From Pyrenophora tritici-repentis (taxonomy: Eukaryota > Ascomycota > Dothideomycetes > Pleosporales > Pleosporaceae), in assembly GCF_003171515.1 (NCBI RefSeq), contig NC_089398.1, positions 558,001 through 622,000 on the forward strand: a stretch of DNA of 64,000 bases, written 5' to 3'. Each line of letters begins with the position of its first letter. The first letter of the stretch is position 1. Both the position numbers and the translations under genes were made by a program. Below, piece after piece: positions 53,566 through 62,962 of this stretch. The notes beneath the pieces were generated by a model. It worked only from the letters and a program-made list of their open reading frames with translations, searched no databases and was not told the origin of the DNA.

Positions 53566-56500
53566 ATGATCGCAAAGCAAGAGGAAGGAGAGTCCTTCTT
53601 ACCAGCGGTTGATCTTGTGGGGCGATTTCGACTATACTATCGGCAAACGAAACCAGTGGCTTCAACGCTGGGAACCTTTGCGGCGTTAGGCGACCCACAG
53701 GAAATATCACAGGATACCGATAGGTTTCGAAAGATTAACTGCCTGTGTGGAGAGAAGCATCGCTTTATTGATTGTCCGTACGTTAACTCAGCAAAGCGTA
53801 GCTCTGGATGGAAGGCGGATTCAGATATGAAGAAGAAATTCGATACTATCCGAAGCAGAGGCGAAGGCAGCAGAATCTCAGCTGTATTAAGATCAGTAGA
53901 AGCAAAGCTCGCTAAGCAAGCTCAGCAGAGTAAGCCTCAGTCAGCTGCCTTTGACGATGGAAGCACGAAAAGTGGTCGAAGCTCAAATGCTTGTCTCCAA
54001 GTAGAGGCTACTCAGCAGTCTCCATCGCTGCTAACGCGATGGATACTCGACCTAGGATCGAACCTTCACGTGTCTAATCATCGAAATTCGACTTGGCGTA
54101 AGCTTGCAGATGCTAACGCCCATGACGAGATCTTAGCTGGAGGTCAGCGTATTCCGATCAAGGAATGGGGTGAGGTTGAGATCATGATCAACACGCCTCA
54201 CGGAACATCCCAAATTAAGCTTACTTGGGTAGCGTATATCCCGAGCTTCTTTACCTCTCTTGTCGCTCTCTCACGATGCCGTACGATGGGAATTGAGTTC
54301 GACTCAGGTCGAGACTGCCTATACCAGAAGTCGCCAAAGAACGTCGTGTGTAAGCTTAGTCCCGAAGGAGGGCATTGGCTGATGGATTCGGACGAAAATG
54401 AGAGACCGCGTGTAGAAGACCTGCAGTCTACGAGTGTAGCAGAGTCTACAAGTGTAGCAGAGTCTGTTAATGCAGCAGAAAAGAGAAGGATTCAAGCGGT
54501 GAAACCATCGTACGCTGATCGACGACCGCTTGAGCTAACGGCGGAGGAAGCCTATGAGATTTGGGGCCACCCGAGCGCTAAGGTTATCTCAAAGCTCGAG
54601 CAGGGTGTCGATGGTGTAAAGATTAAAGAAGGCACAATAGCGCCAACTTGGGAGACCTGTACGACATGTATTGAAGCAAAGCTTCATAAGTTTAAGAGCC
54701 GAAGGCCTCCGCGAGAACCAGCCACCCGACCATTCGAAAGATTGGCTATCGATCTCGTACAGCTGCGTGAGACAGGCGAGCGCTGCTATAACGGTGACGT
54801 TTGGCTATTCCATGCGGTGTGCCAGAATTGCAAGCTTCACCTAGCCGCATGCCTACCAAACAAGTCAGCACCAATGCTCTTAACGGCAGTCGAGCGCTTG
54901 CTAGCACGAATTAAGACTCAGTATGGTGTCAAGGTTTGTGCAGTGAAAATCGACGGCGAGCGAGGATACAGCCTACTACATCAGCTCTTTCTTAACCGAG
55001 GTATTGAGATTGAAACAAGAGCTCCGTACACTGAGGAGCAGAACGGCCTCATCGAGCGCGCTGGCTCAACAATAATCGTCCGAGCTCGCGCAATCCGAAT
55101 TGGATCCGGTCTGCCCAAGGAGCTGGCCAACGAGTGCGTCATGACCGCAGTATATCTACTTAATCGAACACCAGTCGAGTCTCTTGGCTGGAAGACGCCT
55201 TATGAAGTCGCAGGTGGACACAAGCCTTCGATGGCTCACCTAAGCAAGATAGGCGCACAGGCGTACTACCTCAACACCAAGCTGAAGCGTGGCGACAAGA
55301 TGGAGTCTCGAGCGCTTATCGGCCACTTAGTTGGATACGATTCCACCAACATTTTCAGGATATGGCTCCCAGAGTCACACACTGTTATCCGCACCCGAGA
55401 CGTCGTATTTCGTCCGAATACAAGATACGATGGCAGAACAGTCTACGCAGATTTGAGGGTGGCACGTACAGTAAAGACAGTACTTGATATCGCCGACTAC
55501 GAAGGCGAGATAGAGGAACTAGAGATTAGTGAGCTTCTAGAGCTCGCTGCTCCGCTTGGTTTGCATGGCACTGAGATCCTAGAAGAGGATGAAGCACATA
55601 ATCAGTTGATAGAAGAGCTATTACAGCAGTCAGCGAAAGGGGATCAGAGCCTACCAACGCCTGAGGGCACACCTGCAAGATCGATTGACCCAGGAGGATT
55701 ATCAGTCTCGCCCGATGCGAGAGGAAGGAGAAGTAGGGCCGCGAGCGTTGAAGAAGAGATTAGCTTGCCAAAGGGCTACGAGCCAGTGCAAGGGGGTCAA
55801 GAGGCGCCGAATCGTCGCGAAAACAACGCGCCAAGGCGGACGGATCCTGCCATTACGTCAGATAACATCGTTGCCGGTAAACGTACTAGAGGCAGCGCTC
55901 ATGCGGCGTATCTCTCCACTTTCGCAGTAACATATCTATCGACCTTTGCCTCAGCAATCAATCCGGTTAAAGCACGAGAGCTTCACGAGCCTAAGAAGGT
56001 TCGCCTCCATCGAGACCATCTTCCACCTCCACCGAAACGTTGGTCAGATCTCGAACGCCATCCGTTTGGCAACCGTTTCAAGCTTGCAGCACAAGCTGAA
56101 ATGGACGATATAGTAAGAAAGGGCTGTTTCAAGCCAGAGGCTCACGAAGAAGGCGTCGCCGAGGGTGAGATACTGCCGCTAATGTGGGTGTTTACCTACA
56201 AATTCGATGAAGACGGCTATCTCACGAAGTTCAAGGCACGCTTAGTTGTAAGAGGAGACTTACAACAGATATACGAGGACACATATGCGGCTACACTAGC
56301 AGCTCGGATCTTCCGATTCCTTGTTGCTCTAATGGCTGCCTTTGGCCTAAAGGCCTTCCAGTATGATGTACTGAATGCGTTTCTAAACGCAAAAGTCGAC
56401 CGTAAGATCTACGTACAGACACCAGAAGGTTACGTTGATCAATTTGGTCCGCTACTACGGTTGTGGCGAGCCTTGTATGGTCTGAAGGAAGCGCCGCTGT

Positions 56501-57687
56501 TATGGTACAACGATCTCTGCACTTCACTGCGGAAGATGGGACTTAAGCCAGTGCCAGGCATCCCATGTTTGTTTACAAACGAAAAGCTTATTGTCTTCTT
56601 CTACGTTGACGATATTGTGGTTCTGGTTCGACCAGAAGATCTCGCAGCTCATGAAGAGTTTGAGCGTGCGCTTAAGGATCGATACGAGATACGTTGCTTA
56701 GGTAAGCTTGGTTGGTTCTTAGGCATCCGCGTCGTACGCGATGAAGAGCAAGGGAAAGTTTGGCTGTTACAGGACTCATTTGTCGACAAGGTCGCTGCCA
56801 ACTTCAAACTGCAGAAGAAATCCGGACGATACCCAGCAACTCCGCTGAATGAGGGGCTAGGCCCGAGTGATGAAGAACCAAACGCCGAGCGTACGAAGGA
56901 GTTTCAGAGCCTTACTGGCTCACTAGCATTCATCTTATGTATCACTAGACCGGACGTTGCGAAAGCGCACTCAGTGCTCGCACAGCATCTTCAGAATCTA
57001 AACCAAAAGCATCTCGCTGCCGCCAAACACGTTTGGGAGTACCTGATTGGTACTCAGTACTACGCTATCTGCGCTACAGCACTTCGAACCGAGAGTGCGT
57101 CGTATATCACAGAGGGTGAAGCAAATGAGGCAGGAGTGGAACCGTTGTTCTTTGGTGCCTCTGATGCTGCCTTTGCCGACAATCTCGAGACGCGCAGAAG
57201 CTCGCATGGCTTTATGTTCAAGCTATACGGGATGCCGATTGACTGGAAGGCTACAGTGCAACGCTCAGTCACAAAGTCAACTACTGAAGCAGAGCTGATG
57301 GCTCTCTCTATTGCAGGGGCTGAGATGGAGTGGTGGCAACGCGCGTTCAAGAACGTTAAGTTTGAGCTCGAGTTCACACCACAGCTCTTGTGTGATAACA
57401 CAGCCACGGTTGGTATCGTTACTAAGAGAGAAGATCGGCTTCAGACAAAGCTTCGTCATGTGGATACTCATCAGATGTGGCTCCGCCAGGAAGTCGAGCA
57501 GAAGCGAATACAGGTCAATTGGGTGCCTACAGATCAGATGCCCGCAGATGGTTTGACCAAGGTACTACCTCGTCAAAAGCATGAGAGTTTTGTCAAGCAA
57601 TTAGGGCTTGAAGATATCCGGAGTATTATTACTCCAAGAGAAAATAAGGAAGCAGAGAAGGGAGTTAAGCTTTCAGCGTGGAACTAG
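53566..57687 (+). CDS. Copia C Gag C-terminus and Pol
   Basis: 1373 codons without further stops. Order: zinc knuckle (CLCGEKHRFIDC, about residues 59-70), protease (WILDLGSNLHVSNH), integrase finger (IWGHPSAK ... CTTCIEAKLH), integrase core with D in AIDLVQL, D in KIDGERGY and E in NGLIERAG, an acidic linker, reverse transcriptase (QYDVLNAFLNA, FYVDDIVVLV), and RNase H (FGASDAAFADN, STTEAELMAL, LLCDNTATVG). It ends 81 bases before the 3' LTR. Translation from the gag ATG would need readthrough of the TAG at 53542. Otherwise this is a competent-looking Copia polyprotein. Confidence 0.95.
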   Translation: MIAKQEEGESFLPAVDLVGRFRLYYRQTKPVASTLGTFAALGDPQEISQDTDRFRKINCLCGEKHRFIDCPYVNSAKRSSGWKADSDMKKKFDTIRSRGEGSRISAVLRSVEAKLAKQAQQSKPQSAAFDDGSTKSGRSSNACLQVEATQQSPSLLTRWILDLGSNLHVSNHRNSTWRKLADANAHDEILAGGQRIPIKEWGEVEIMINTPHGTSQIKLTWVAYIPSFFTSLVALSRCRTMGIEFDSGRDCLYQKSPKNVVCKLSPEGGHWLMDSDENERPRVEDLQSTSVAESTSVAESVNAAEKRRIQAVKPSYADRRPLELTAEEAYEIWGHPSAKVISKLEQGVDGVKIKEGTIAPTWETCTTCIEAKLHKFKSRRPPREPATRPFERLAIDLVQLRETGERCYNGDVWLFHAVCQNCKLHLAACLPNKSAPMLLTAVERLLARIKTQYGVKVCAVKIDGERGYSLLHQLFLNRGIEIETRAPYTEEQNGLIERAGSTIIVRARAIRIGSGLPKELANECVMTAVYLLNRTPVESLGWKTPYEVAGGHKPSMAHLSKIGAQAYYLNTKLKRGDKMESRALIGHLVGYDSTNIFRIWLPESHTVIRTRDVVFRPNTRYDGRTVYADLRVARTVKTVLDIADYEGEIEELEISELLELAAPLGLHGTEILEEDEAHNQLIEELLQQSAKGDQSLPTPEGTPARSIDPGGLSVSPDARGRRSRAASVEEEISLPKGYEPVQGGQEAPNRRENNAPRRTDPAITSDNIVAGKRTRGSAHAAYLSTFAVTYLSTFASAINPVKARELHEPKKVRLHRDHLPPPPKRWSDLERHPFGNRFKLAAQAEMDDIVRKGCFKPEAHEEGVAEGEILPLMWVFTYKFDEDGYLTKFKARLVVRGDLQQIYEDTYAATLAARIFRFLVALMAAFGLKAFQYDVLNAFLNAKVDRKIYVQTPEGYVDQFGPLLRLWRALYGLKEAPLLWYNDLCTSLRKMGLKPVPGIPCLFTNEKLIVFFYVDDIVVLVRPEDLAAHEEFERALKDRYEIRCLGKLGWFLGIRVVRDEEQGKVWLLQDSFVDKVAANFKLQKKSGRYPATPLNEGLGPSDEEPNAERTKEFQSLTGSLAFILCITRPDVAKAHSVLAQHLQNLNQKHLAAAKHVWEYLIGTQYYAICATALRTESASYITEGEANEAGVEPLFFGASDAAFADNLETRRSSHGFMFKLYGMPIDWKATVQRSVTKSTTEAELMALSIAGAEMEWWQRAFKNVKFELEFTPQLLCDNTATVGIVTKREDRLQTKLRHVDTHQMWLRQEVEQKRIQVNWVPTDQMPADGLTKVLPRQKHESFVKQLGLEDIRSIITPRENKEAEKGVKLSAWN

Positions 57688-57768
57688 AGTATTTTTTTAT
57701 TTATTTCCGTTATTTTCACATCTCTAGTTATGGTCAGCTACTTGCTGAGAGCCGTATCTGAGAGGATG

Positions 57769-57924
57769 TGTAACGGTTTGGGCCATGCCAAGACCTATTC
57801 TGGTACAAGTTGGGTACTGCTCTCGCTACCACACTTCGTACATCCCACATTCATATATATAGCTGCCCTCCTTCATAGCTACTCCGACAATGCAATCCCC
57901 CTCTTCCTCGATCCCACCGTTACA
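57769..57924 (+). mobile_element. Copia C 3' LTR
   Basis: A 156-bp LTR, TGTAACGG to CCGTTACA, perfect terminal inverted symmetry, one base different from the 5' LTR. Confidence 0.96.
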
Positions 57925-57929
57925 CATAA

Positions 57930-60900
57930 GCGAGATAAACGACCCTAGGAAACAAGATTGCAAGAATCTAATTCTAGAAGAGGACCAGGAGCTTCAAAGC
58001 AAACTAGAGGAGATAGGGGAAGCAATTACGCAAGTCATCCAACTAGCAGCTGACAAAGCAATCCCAAAAGTCAAACTAGGTCCTAAACCAAAACCCTAGT
58101 GGAACCAGGAGCTTACTAAGCTAAGAAGAGAGCTTACTCACTGCCAAAGAGTCTACACACAACAATTGCAACAGTTGTCCATCCAAGAGGCATATCTATT
58201 CAAGAAAGACTTCTTAATAGCGCGGAACACCTACGCAAGAGCAATCAAGGATGCCAAGAAGAGACATTAGAATAGCTTTCTAGAACAAGAAACCCCACAG
58301 TCTATCTACAAAGCTATAGCATACACAAAGGATCAAAAGGTCGAAAAGATTCCACCTATCCATGGAGAGATACTAGAGAAAACATTCAAAGGAAAGTGCA
58401 AGGCCTTTAGAAAAGCACTTTTCCCTCCTCCTCCAACAGCAGAACTACCAAGCTTTCTAAACTATCAAGAGAGCATTTAGGACTGGCCGCAACTATCAAT
58501 TTCTAAACTAGAACAAGCCTGTTCTAGTAAAGTTAAAAGTAGTACACCAGGGCCTGACGCTATTACTCAAGATATTATAACCGCTACGTTTAAGTTCAAC
58601 CCAGAGATCCTCTTCATCGCCTACTCAATCTTGTTCAATTACGGATACCACCCTCGGTGCTGGAAAGCAGCTACAGGAGCAATTCTCAAAAAACCATCCA
58701 AACTAGACTACTCTCTCCCGAAAGCTTATAGAGTAATTACTCTCTTAAACAGCCTAGGGAAGGTACTAGAGAGAATTATCGCCAAAAGACTAGCTAGTCT
58801 AGCAGAAACCACAAACCTCCTACACTCCTCACAAATTAGAGGTAGAAACAAGAAATCTGCAATAGACGCCGCTCTCCTCCTAGTAGACCAGATTCAACAC
58901 AAAAAACAGCAAGGCCAAATTACTTCCACAGTGTTCGTGGACGTCAAAGGAGCTTTTGACCACGTCATACACAACCGATTTCTAGACCGACTTAAGAAAC
59001 TTAGACTCCCAATTAGCTTAATTTGCTGGGCGAAATCCTTTCTCTCCAACAGGACCCTAAGACTAGCATTCGATAATAAGATTGAAGAATTTAGCAAGAT
59101 TAGAGCAGGCATCCCACAAGGCAGCCTAGTATCACCAATCTTCTTCCTTATCTATATCCGAGACCTATTCCCAGCCTTACAAAGCTTTCAACTATCGTAT
59201 ATCAACGACCTATCTCTTACTACCTCATCAACCTCTCTAAAGAAAAACATAAGAGCACTGCAAAAAGAGATAGCTACACTCTTTGCCAAGGGAGAGCAGC
59301 TAGACATTATCTTCGACACATCCAAAACAGAGCTAATCCACTTCACCGCTAAGAAGGAGAGGATAAAAAGAGCCCTCATACTCCCAAACAACGACCGGAT
59401 AGAACACAAAGACACTGTCAAGTGGCTAGGTATCTATCTAGACAACCGACTATCATTCAAATCACATGTGTCTATACGTGTAAGCCAAGCCAGACAAGCT
59501 TTCTACAGGCTAGGAAGACTAGCGAACATTAAACTCGGCCTATCAACACACGCTATTAGACAACTATACTTAGCATGTGTAACTAGCGTGTCAGACTACG
59601 GAGCACAAATATACTAGAAAAACTAACCCTACGCTACAAAGAAACTACAGTCACTACACAACCTAGCTTGTCGAAAAACTCTAGGAGTGTTTAGAACAGC
59701 ACCAACAGTCCCTACAAGCCTCGAAGCGAGCCTACTACCACCAGCAATTAGGCTTAACTCAGCTATCCAGAACTACGCAAGCAGAGCAAACCTGCTAGCC
59801 AACACCTATCCAATTGCAAAGGCAATAACTCGGATCTAATCAACTAATCTCCAACGCTCAAAGAAACTAAACTAGCACAGACAGCTATAAACTATTACTA
59901 ACGCAATTCCTAAAAACAACAAAAGAGACACAGAGCAGACTATCCCATACCGGTTCAGGCCATAGGATACTCTAAACTATACCGTAACAGTCTCTCAAAA
60001 ATCCAAAGAAGAGGAGGCAAATGCGCACTAAGCCTACATTAAAACAAGGCTAGACAATTACACGATAATATACTTAGACACCTCGCAAATATAAGAAGGA
60101 AAAGGAATAGGAGTTAGGATAGCAGTCTACAACTCAACTCAGCAAGAGATCTACTTAGAAACAGTTAATATTGGACAATACTAGCTAGTCTACAACGGCG
60201 AACTAGAAGGGATCACACGAGCATTCGAATACGCAGCAAAGAACGCTACAACTGACCAGGAATTTAAGGTCTACGCAGATAACCAAGCAGTAATCTACAG
60301 GCTTAAAAACCTATTAGATAACCTAGGACAGCATTGGCAACTCTGATGTCTAAAAGCGGCAAATACGATCCGACGAAAACAAGCAAACATCCACCTACTC
60401 TGGGCACCTAGACACACAGATATAGTTGGAAACGAAAGAGCAGACTACCTAGCAAAAGAAGCAACTAAAGAGGACCCCAGATCAACAACAAAGAGCATTG
60501 CCTACCTAGGCACGACAATTAAAAGGATACAACAAACAGAACAACGCTAAGAGTATAAGAAATACAAAGCAAGAGCAACCGCTCTAAACAAAGCTACCTA
60601 CTTAGCCAAATACCCTCTTAAAATCAGCAAAACCATCCAAATGCTTAGACTCCGCAACAATCAATTCAATCCGGTCACTCTCCTAGACCCACTTACCTAT
60701 CTAGGTAGGGCTTAAACTCCTATAGGTAACTACTAGGCTTAAAGCGGTAATCAATCAATCCAATCTGAACCTTCTAGGACCCACTTAATTGATTGTTGCG
60801 GACTGTGCAAATGCTACAGAACACGAAAAGAGTAACCTCTAGCGCCTTCTACTCTCTTAAGCTAGGACACGGATACTTCAACTCCTACCTAAAGAGATTT

Positions 60901-61179
60901 AAGAAACGAGACTCTAATCGCTGCACCTGCCAAAACATCCAAACGCCAGAACACCTACTACTGTACTGTCATCTATACAAAGACCATCGAAAAACGCTCC
61001 TACAAACAATCAAACATCGCCCAGTCACACTACCACTACTACTCCACACTAGTATAGGTATAGAAGCAACCCTAGCTTTTATCACTAGCACTAGAATAGG
61101 AACAAGAAAATGGTACCTAGGACAGCCACCAGAAGACCTACAGAGAGACACTGCACACACACCGAACACCAACTTTTAA
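57930..61179 (+). pseudogene. LINE-1: Tad-like LINE ORF2, decayed
   Basis: A 5'-truncated LINE. The frame reads through a linker (KLEEIGEAITQVIQLAADKA), reverse transcriptase (58631-59617 open: VITLLNSLGKVLERII, FVDVKGAFDHVIHNRF, AGIPQGSLVSPIFFLIYI, YIND), RNase H (about 60040-60500: YLDTSQI, YADNQAVIYRL, LLWAPRHTDIVGNERADYLA) and a C-terminal CCHC-like end (CTCQNIQTPEHLLLYCHLY) to 61179. At least a dozen in-frame stops, nearly all TAG, fit TGG or CAG changed by C-to-T on one strand, and the first Asp of the Y-x-D-D box is Asn. This is strong RIP-like decay. A MITE is inserted at 60646. Confidence 0.88.
60646..60807 (+). mobile_element. MITE copy 3 (162 bp)
   Basis: By eye identical to the MITE at 44072-44233, flanked by the 8-bp duplication CAAATGCT (60638-60645 and 60808-60815). 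Removing it rejoins the LINE reading KTIQM to LQNTKRVTSSAFYS. Confidence 0.96.
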
Positions 61180-61282
61180 GGAATTTGGGACCCTTATAAA
61201 ATTATACGATTTTTACATCATTTTAACGGCACGGCGGCCTGTAACTACCTCAGCTAAATAACCGCTTTCTGCTCTCGCGGAG

Positions 61283-62962
61283 GTGGTTAGAATGGCTAAT
61301 GTAGAAACTCCAGAGAGGGCGCCACGGAGTGCCCAACCCCCCCATACACGATCAGAGGAGCCTGAGAGCCCTATTAATACTGACCTGCGCGGCAACAAGA
61401 GGAGGCAGCGAGCACATACTCGTGCTGAACCTCCCATCGGTAGCACTGCGCCCACTTCCTACAATCAAGCTGTCTCTGAAGCGGTCCGCCAGCGGATTCA
61501 GGCAGCCCAGAAAGCTACAAACCTTCGCCACTCCATCATAACGGATCTAGCGACAGCTGTCGACAGATGCCTTGGGAAGTACACCGACCCAGACGGAGCC
61601 CGTGTGGCTAAGGACCTCCAACAGAAGGTGCTAAGGGCTATTGACACCTCCCTAATCACGCCCCTAATCACGCCCCCAAACTCGGGGAGCGACTCTGACA
61701 CTACGCACCGCTCCTGGGCGGACGTAGCTAGGACCCCAAAAAATCCAACCCCCCCAGCAAGGGGGGCCGCTACGACGAAAGCGGCCACGGCTGCCCCAAA
61801 GCAGCTAGCTCAAACTCCTAGGCGACCTCTAAACACTGACAACCGCATCCTTATAGCGGTTGGAGCGGAGGCTCGGCTCCAACGGGCATCACCATTTGCG
61901 GCCCGCATGGCTATTGTAAAGGCGATCAAGGAAATTACCCCCTCCGACATACCTACGGCAAAACATATCAAGACTGGCTGGGCGATTACGCCCCGCAACG
62001 ACAAAATTAAGGCCCTGCTTATGGGGCAGGAGAATCGCGAACTTATGATCCGAGCGGTAGAGGGCGAGAGCGCAAGACTACCTGAACGATGGGTGAACTA
62101 TGCAGTCCAGGGCGTAGAAAGCTCATACCGCACTATCACAGGGGAAAGTATACCCACCACAATAGACGATATAGTCAGCGAAGCTCTGTTCCAGACAGGG
62201 ATCGAACCGGCGAGCTGCCGGCCCTCCAGACATGGACCCACGGAGGGAAGGACAACCTGGATTATATCTTTCACCAGACCCGTACGATCGTTTCGCCTAT
62301 TTGGGACGGGCGACTACGCGCACGAGATAAAGAAGAACTCACCTGCAATGCTGCACGACCCAGGCTGCCTAGGGTACTGCAAAACCAGCCGCTGCACAAG
62401 GCCAGCCCGCTGCACGACATGCAGCAAAACAACGGCAACTCACCAGGGACCGCACGGAGAACAATGCAAAGACACACCAAAGTGCGCCAACTGCCACGGC
62501 CCATTTCCAGCAACCCACGACAAGTGCCCAGCAGCCCCAACGAGGGCGAACGGCCGACTCATCCAACCCACAAAGGGGGAACTAAAAGTCATTAGGGAGG
62601 CGGGTGACCGTGCTTCTGAGGCAATGCAGCCAGCTAGAGGAAGACAGACAGGCAGCACGGTCGAAACCTCCATTGAAATCACGGACGGCGACATAGCTAA
62701 TACTACTGAGCCTGTGGGAACACCTACGGACGCAAGTAAAAGAAGCCGACAAGACGTAAACAACCTAAACACAGCCACTGTTAGAGAGCCCGCAACCACC
62801 CTAGGGACTAGGAGGTCTAAGAGAACAGCTGCAACTACGCAAGACCTCAACCTAGCGCGAATGTCTGCTAGAAGCGTGCAGCCTAGCACCGCTGACCAAG
62901 ACCCTAATACGTCATCGTCTGAGCACGCTGACACTGAAATGAGCCTCGGATCTAGTGCGTAA
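61283..62962 (+). CDS. LINE-2 ORF1 (Gag-like, zinc knuckles)
   Basis: 559 codons, uninterrupted; the ATG at 61292 is an alternative start. The N-terminus is basic and Pro-rich. The middle (about residues 185-330) is a globular nucleic-acid-binding region typical of LINE ORF1 (ILIAVGAEARLQRASPFAAR ... WIISFTRPVRSFRLFG). It is followed by clustered Cys/His motifs (CLGYCKTSRC, CTTCSKTTATH, CKDTPKCANC, HDKC), as in Tad/I-clade ORF1 proteins that bind element RNA. The stop TAA overlaps the next ATG. The GC-rich, intact sequence contrasts sharply with the decayed LINE-1 next to it, so this is a separate, younger element. Confidence 0.9.
   Translation: MVRMANVETPERAPRSAQPPHTRSEEPESPINTDLRGNKRRQRAHTRAEPPIGSTAPTSYNQAVSEAVRQRIQAAQKATNLRHSIITDLATAVDRCLGKYTDPDGARVAKDLQQKVLRAIDTSLITPLITPPNSGSDSDTTHRSWADVARTPKNPTPPARGAATTKAATAAPKQLAQTPRRPLNTDNRILIAVGAEARLQRASPFAARMAIVKAIKEITPSDIPTAKHIKTGWAITPRNDKIKALLMGQENRELMIRAVEGESARLPERWVNYAVQGVESSYRTITGESIPTTIDDIVSEALFQTGIEPASCRPSRHGPTEGRTTWIISFTRPVRSFRLFGTGDYAHEIKKNSPAMLHDPGCLGYCKTSRCTRPARCTTCSKTTATHQGPHGEQCKDTPKCANCHGPFPATHDKCPAAPTRANGRLIQPTKGELKVIREAGDRASEAMQPARGRQTGSTVETSIEITDGDIANTTEPVGTPTDASKRSRQDVNNLNTATVREPATTLGTRRSKRTAATTQDLNLARMSARSVQPSTADQDPNTSSSEHADTEMSLGSSA

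Larger units (their letters stand above)
52611..57924 (+). mobile_element. Copia C, full-length Copia retrotransposon
   Basis: A 5314-bp element with two 156-bp LTRs (52611-52766 and 57769-57924) that differ at one base, flanked by the 5-bp duplication CATAA (52606-52610 and 57925-57929). It carries a primer site of half-tRNA type, gag, pol and Copia domain order. It is the intact relative of the decayed Copia B. Confidence 0.97.
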
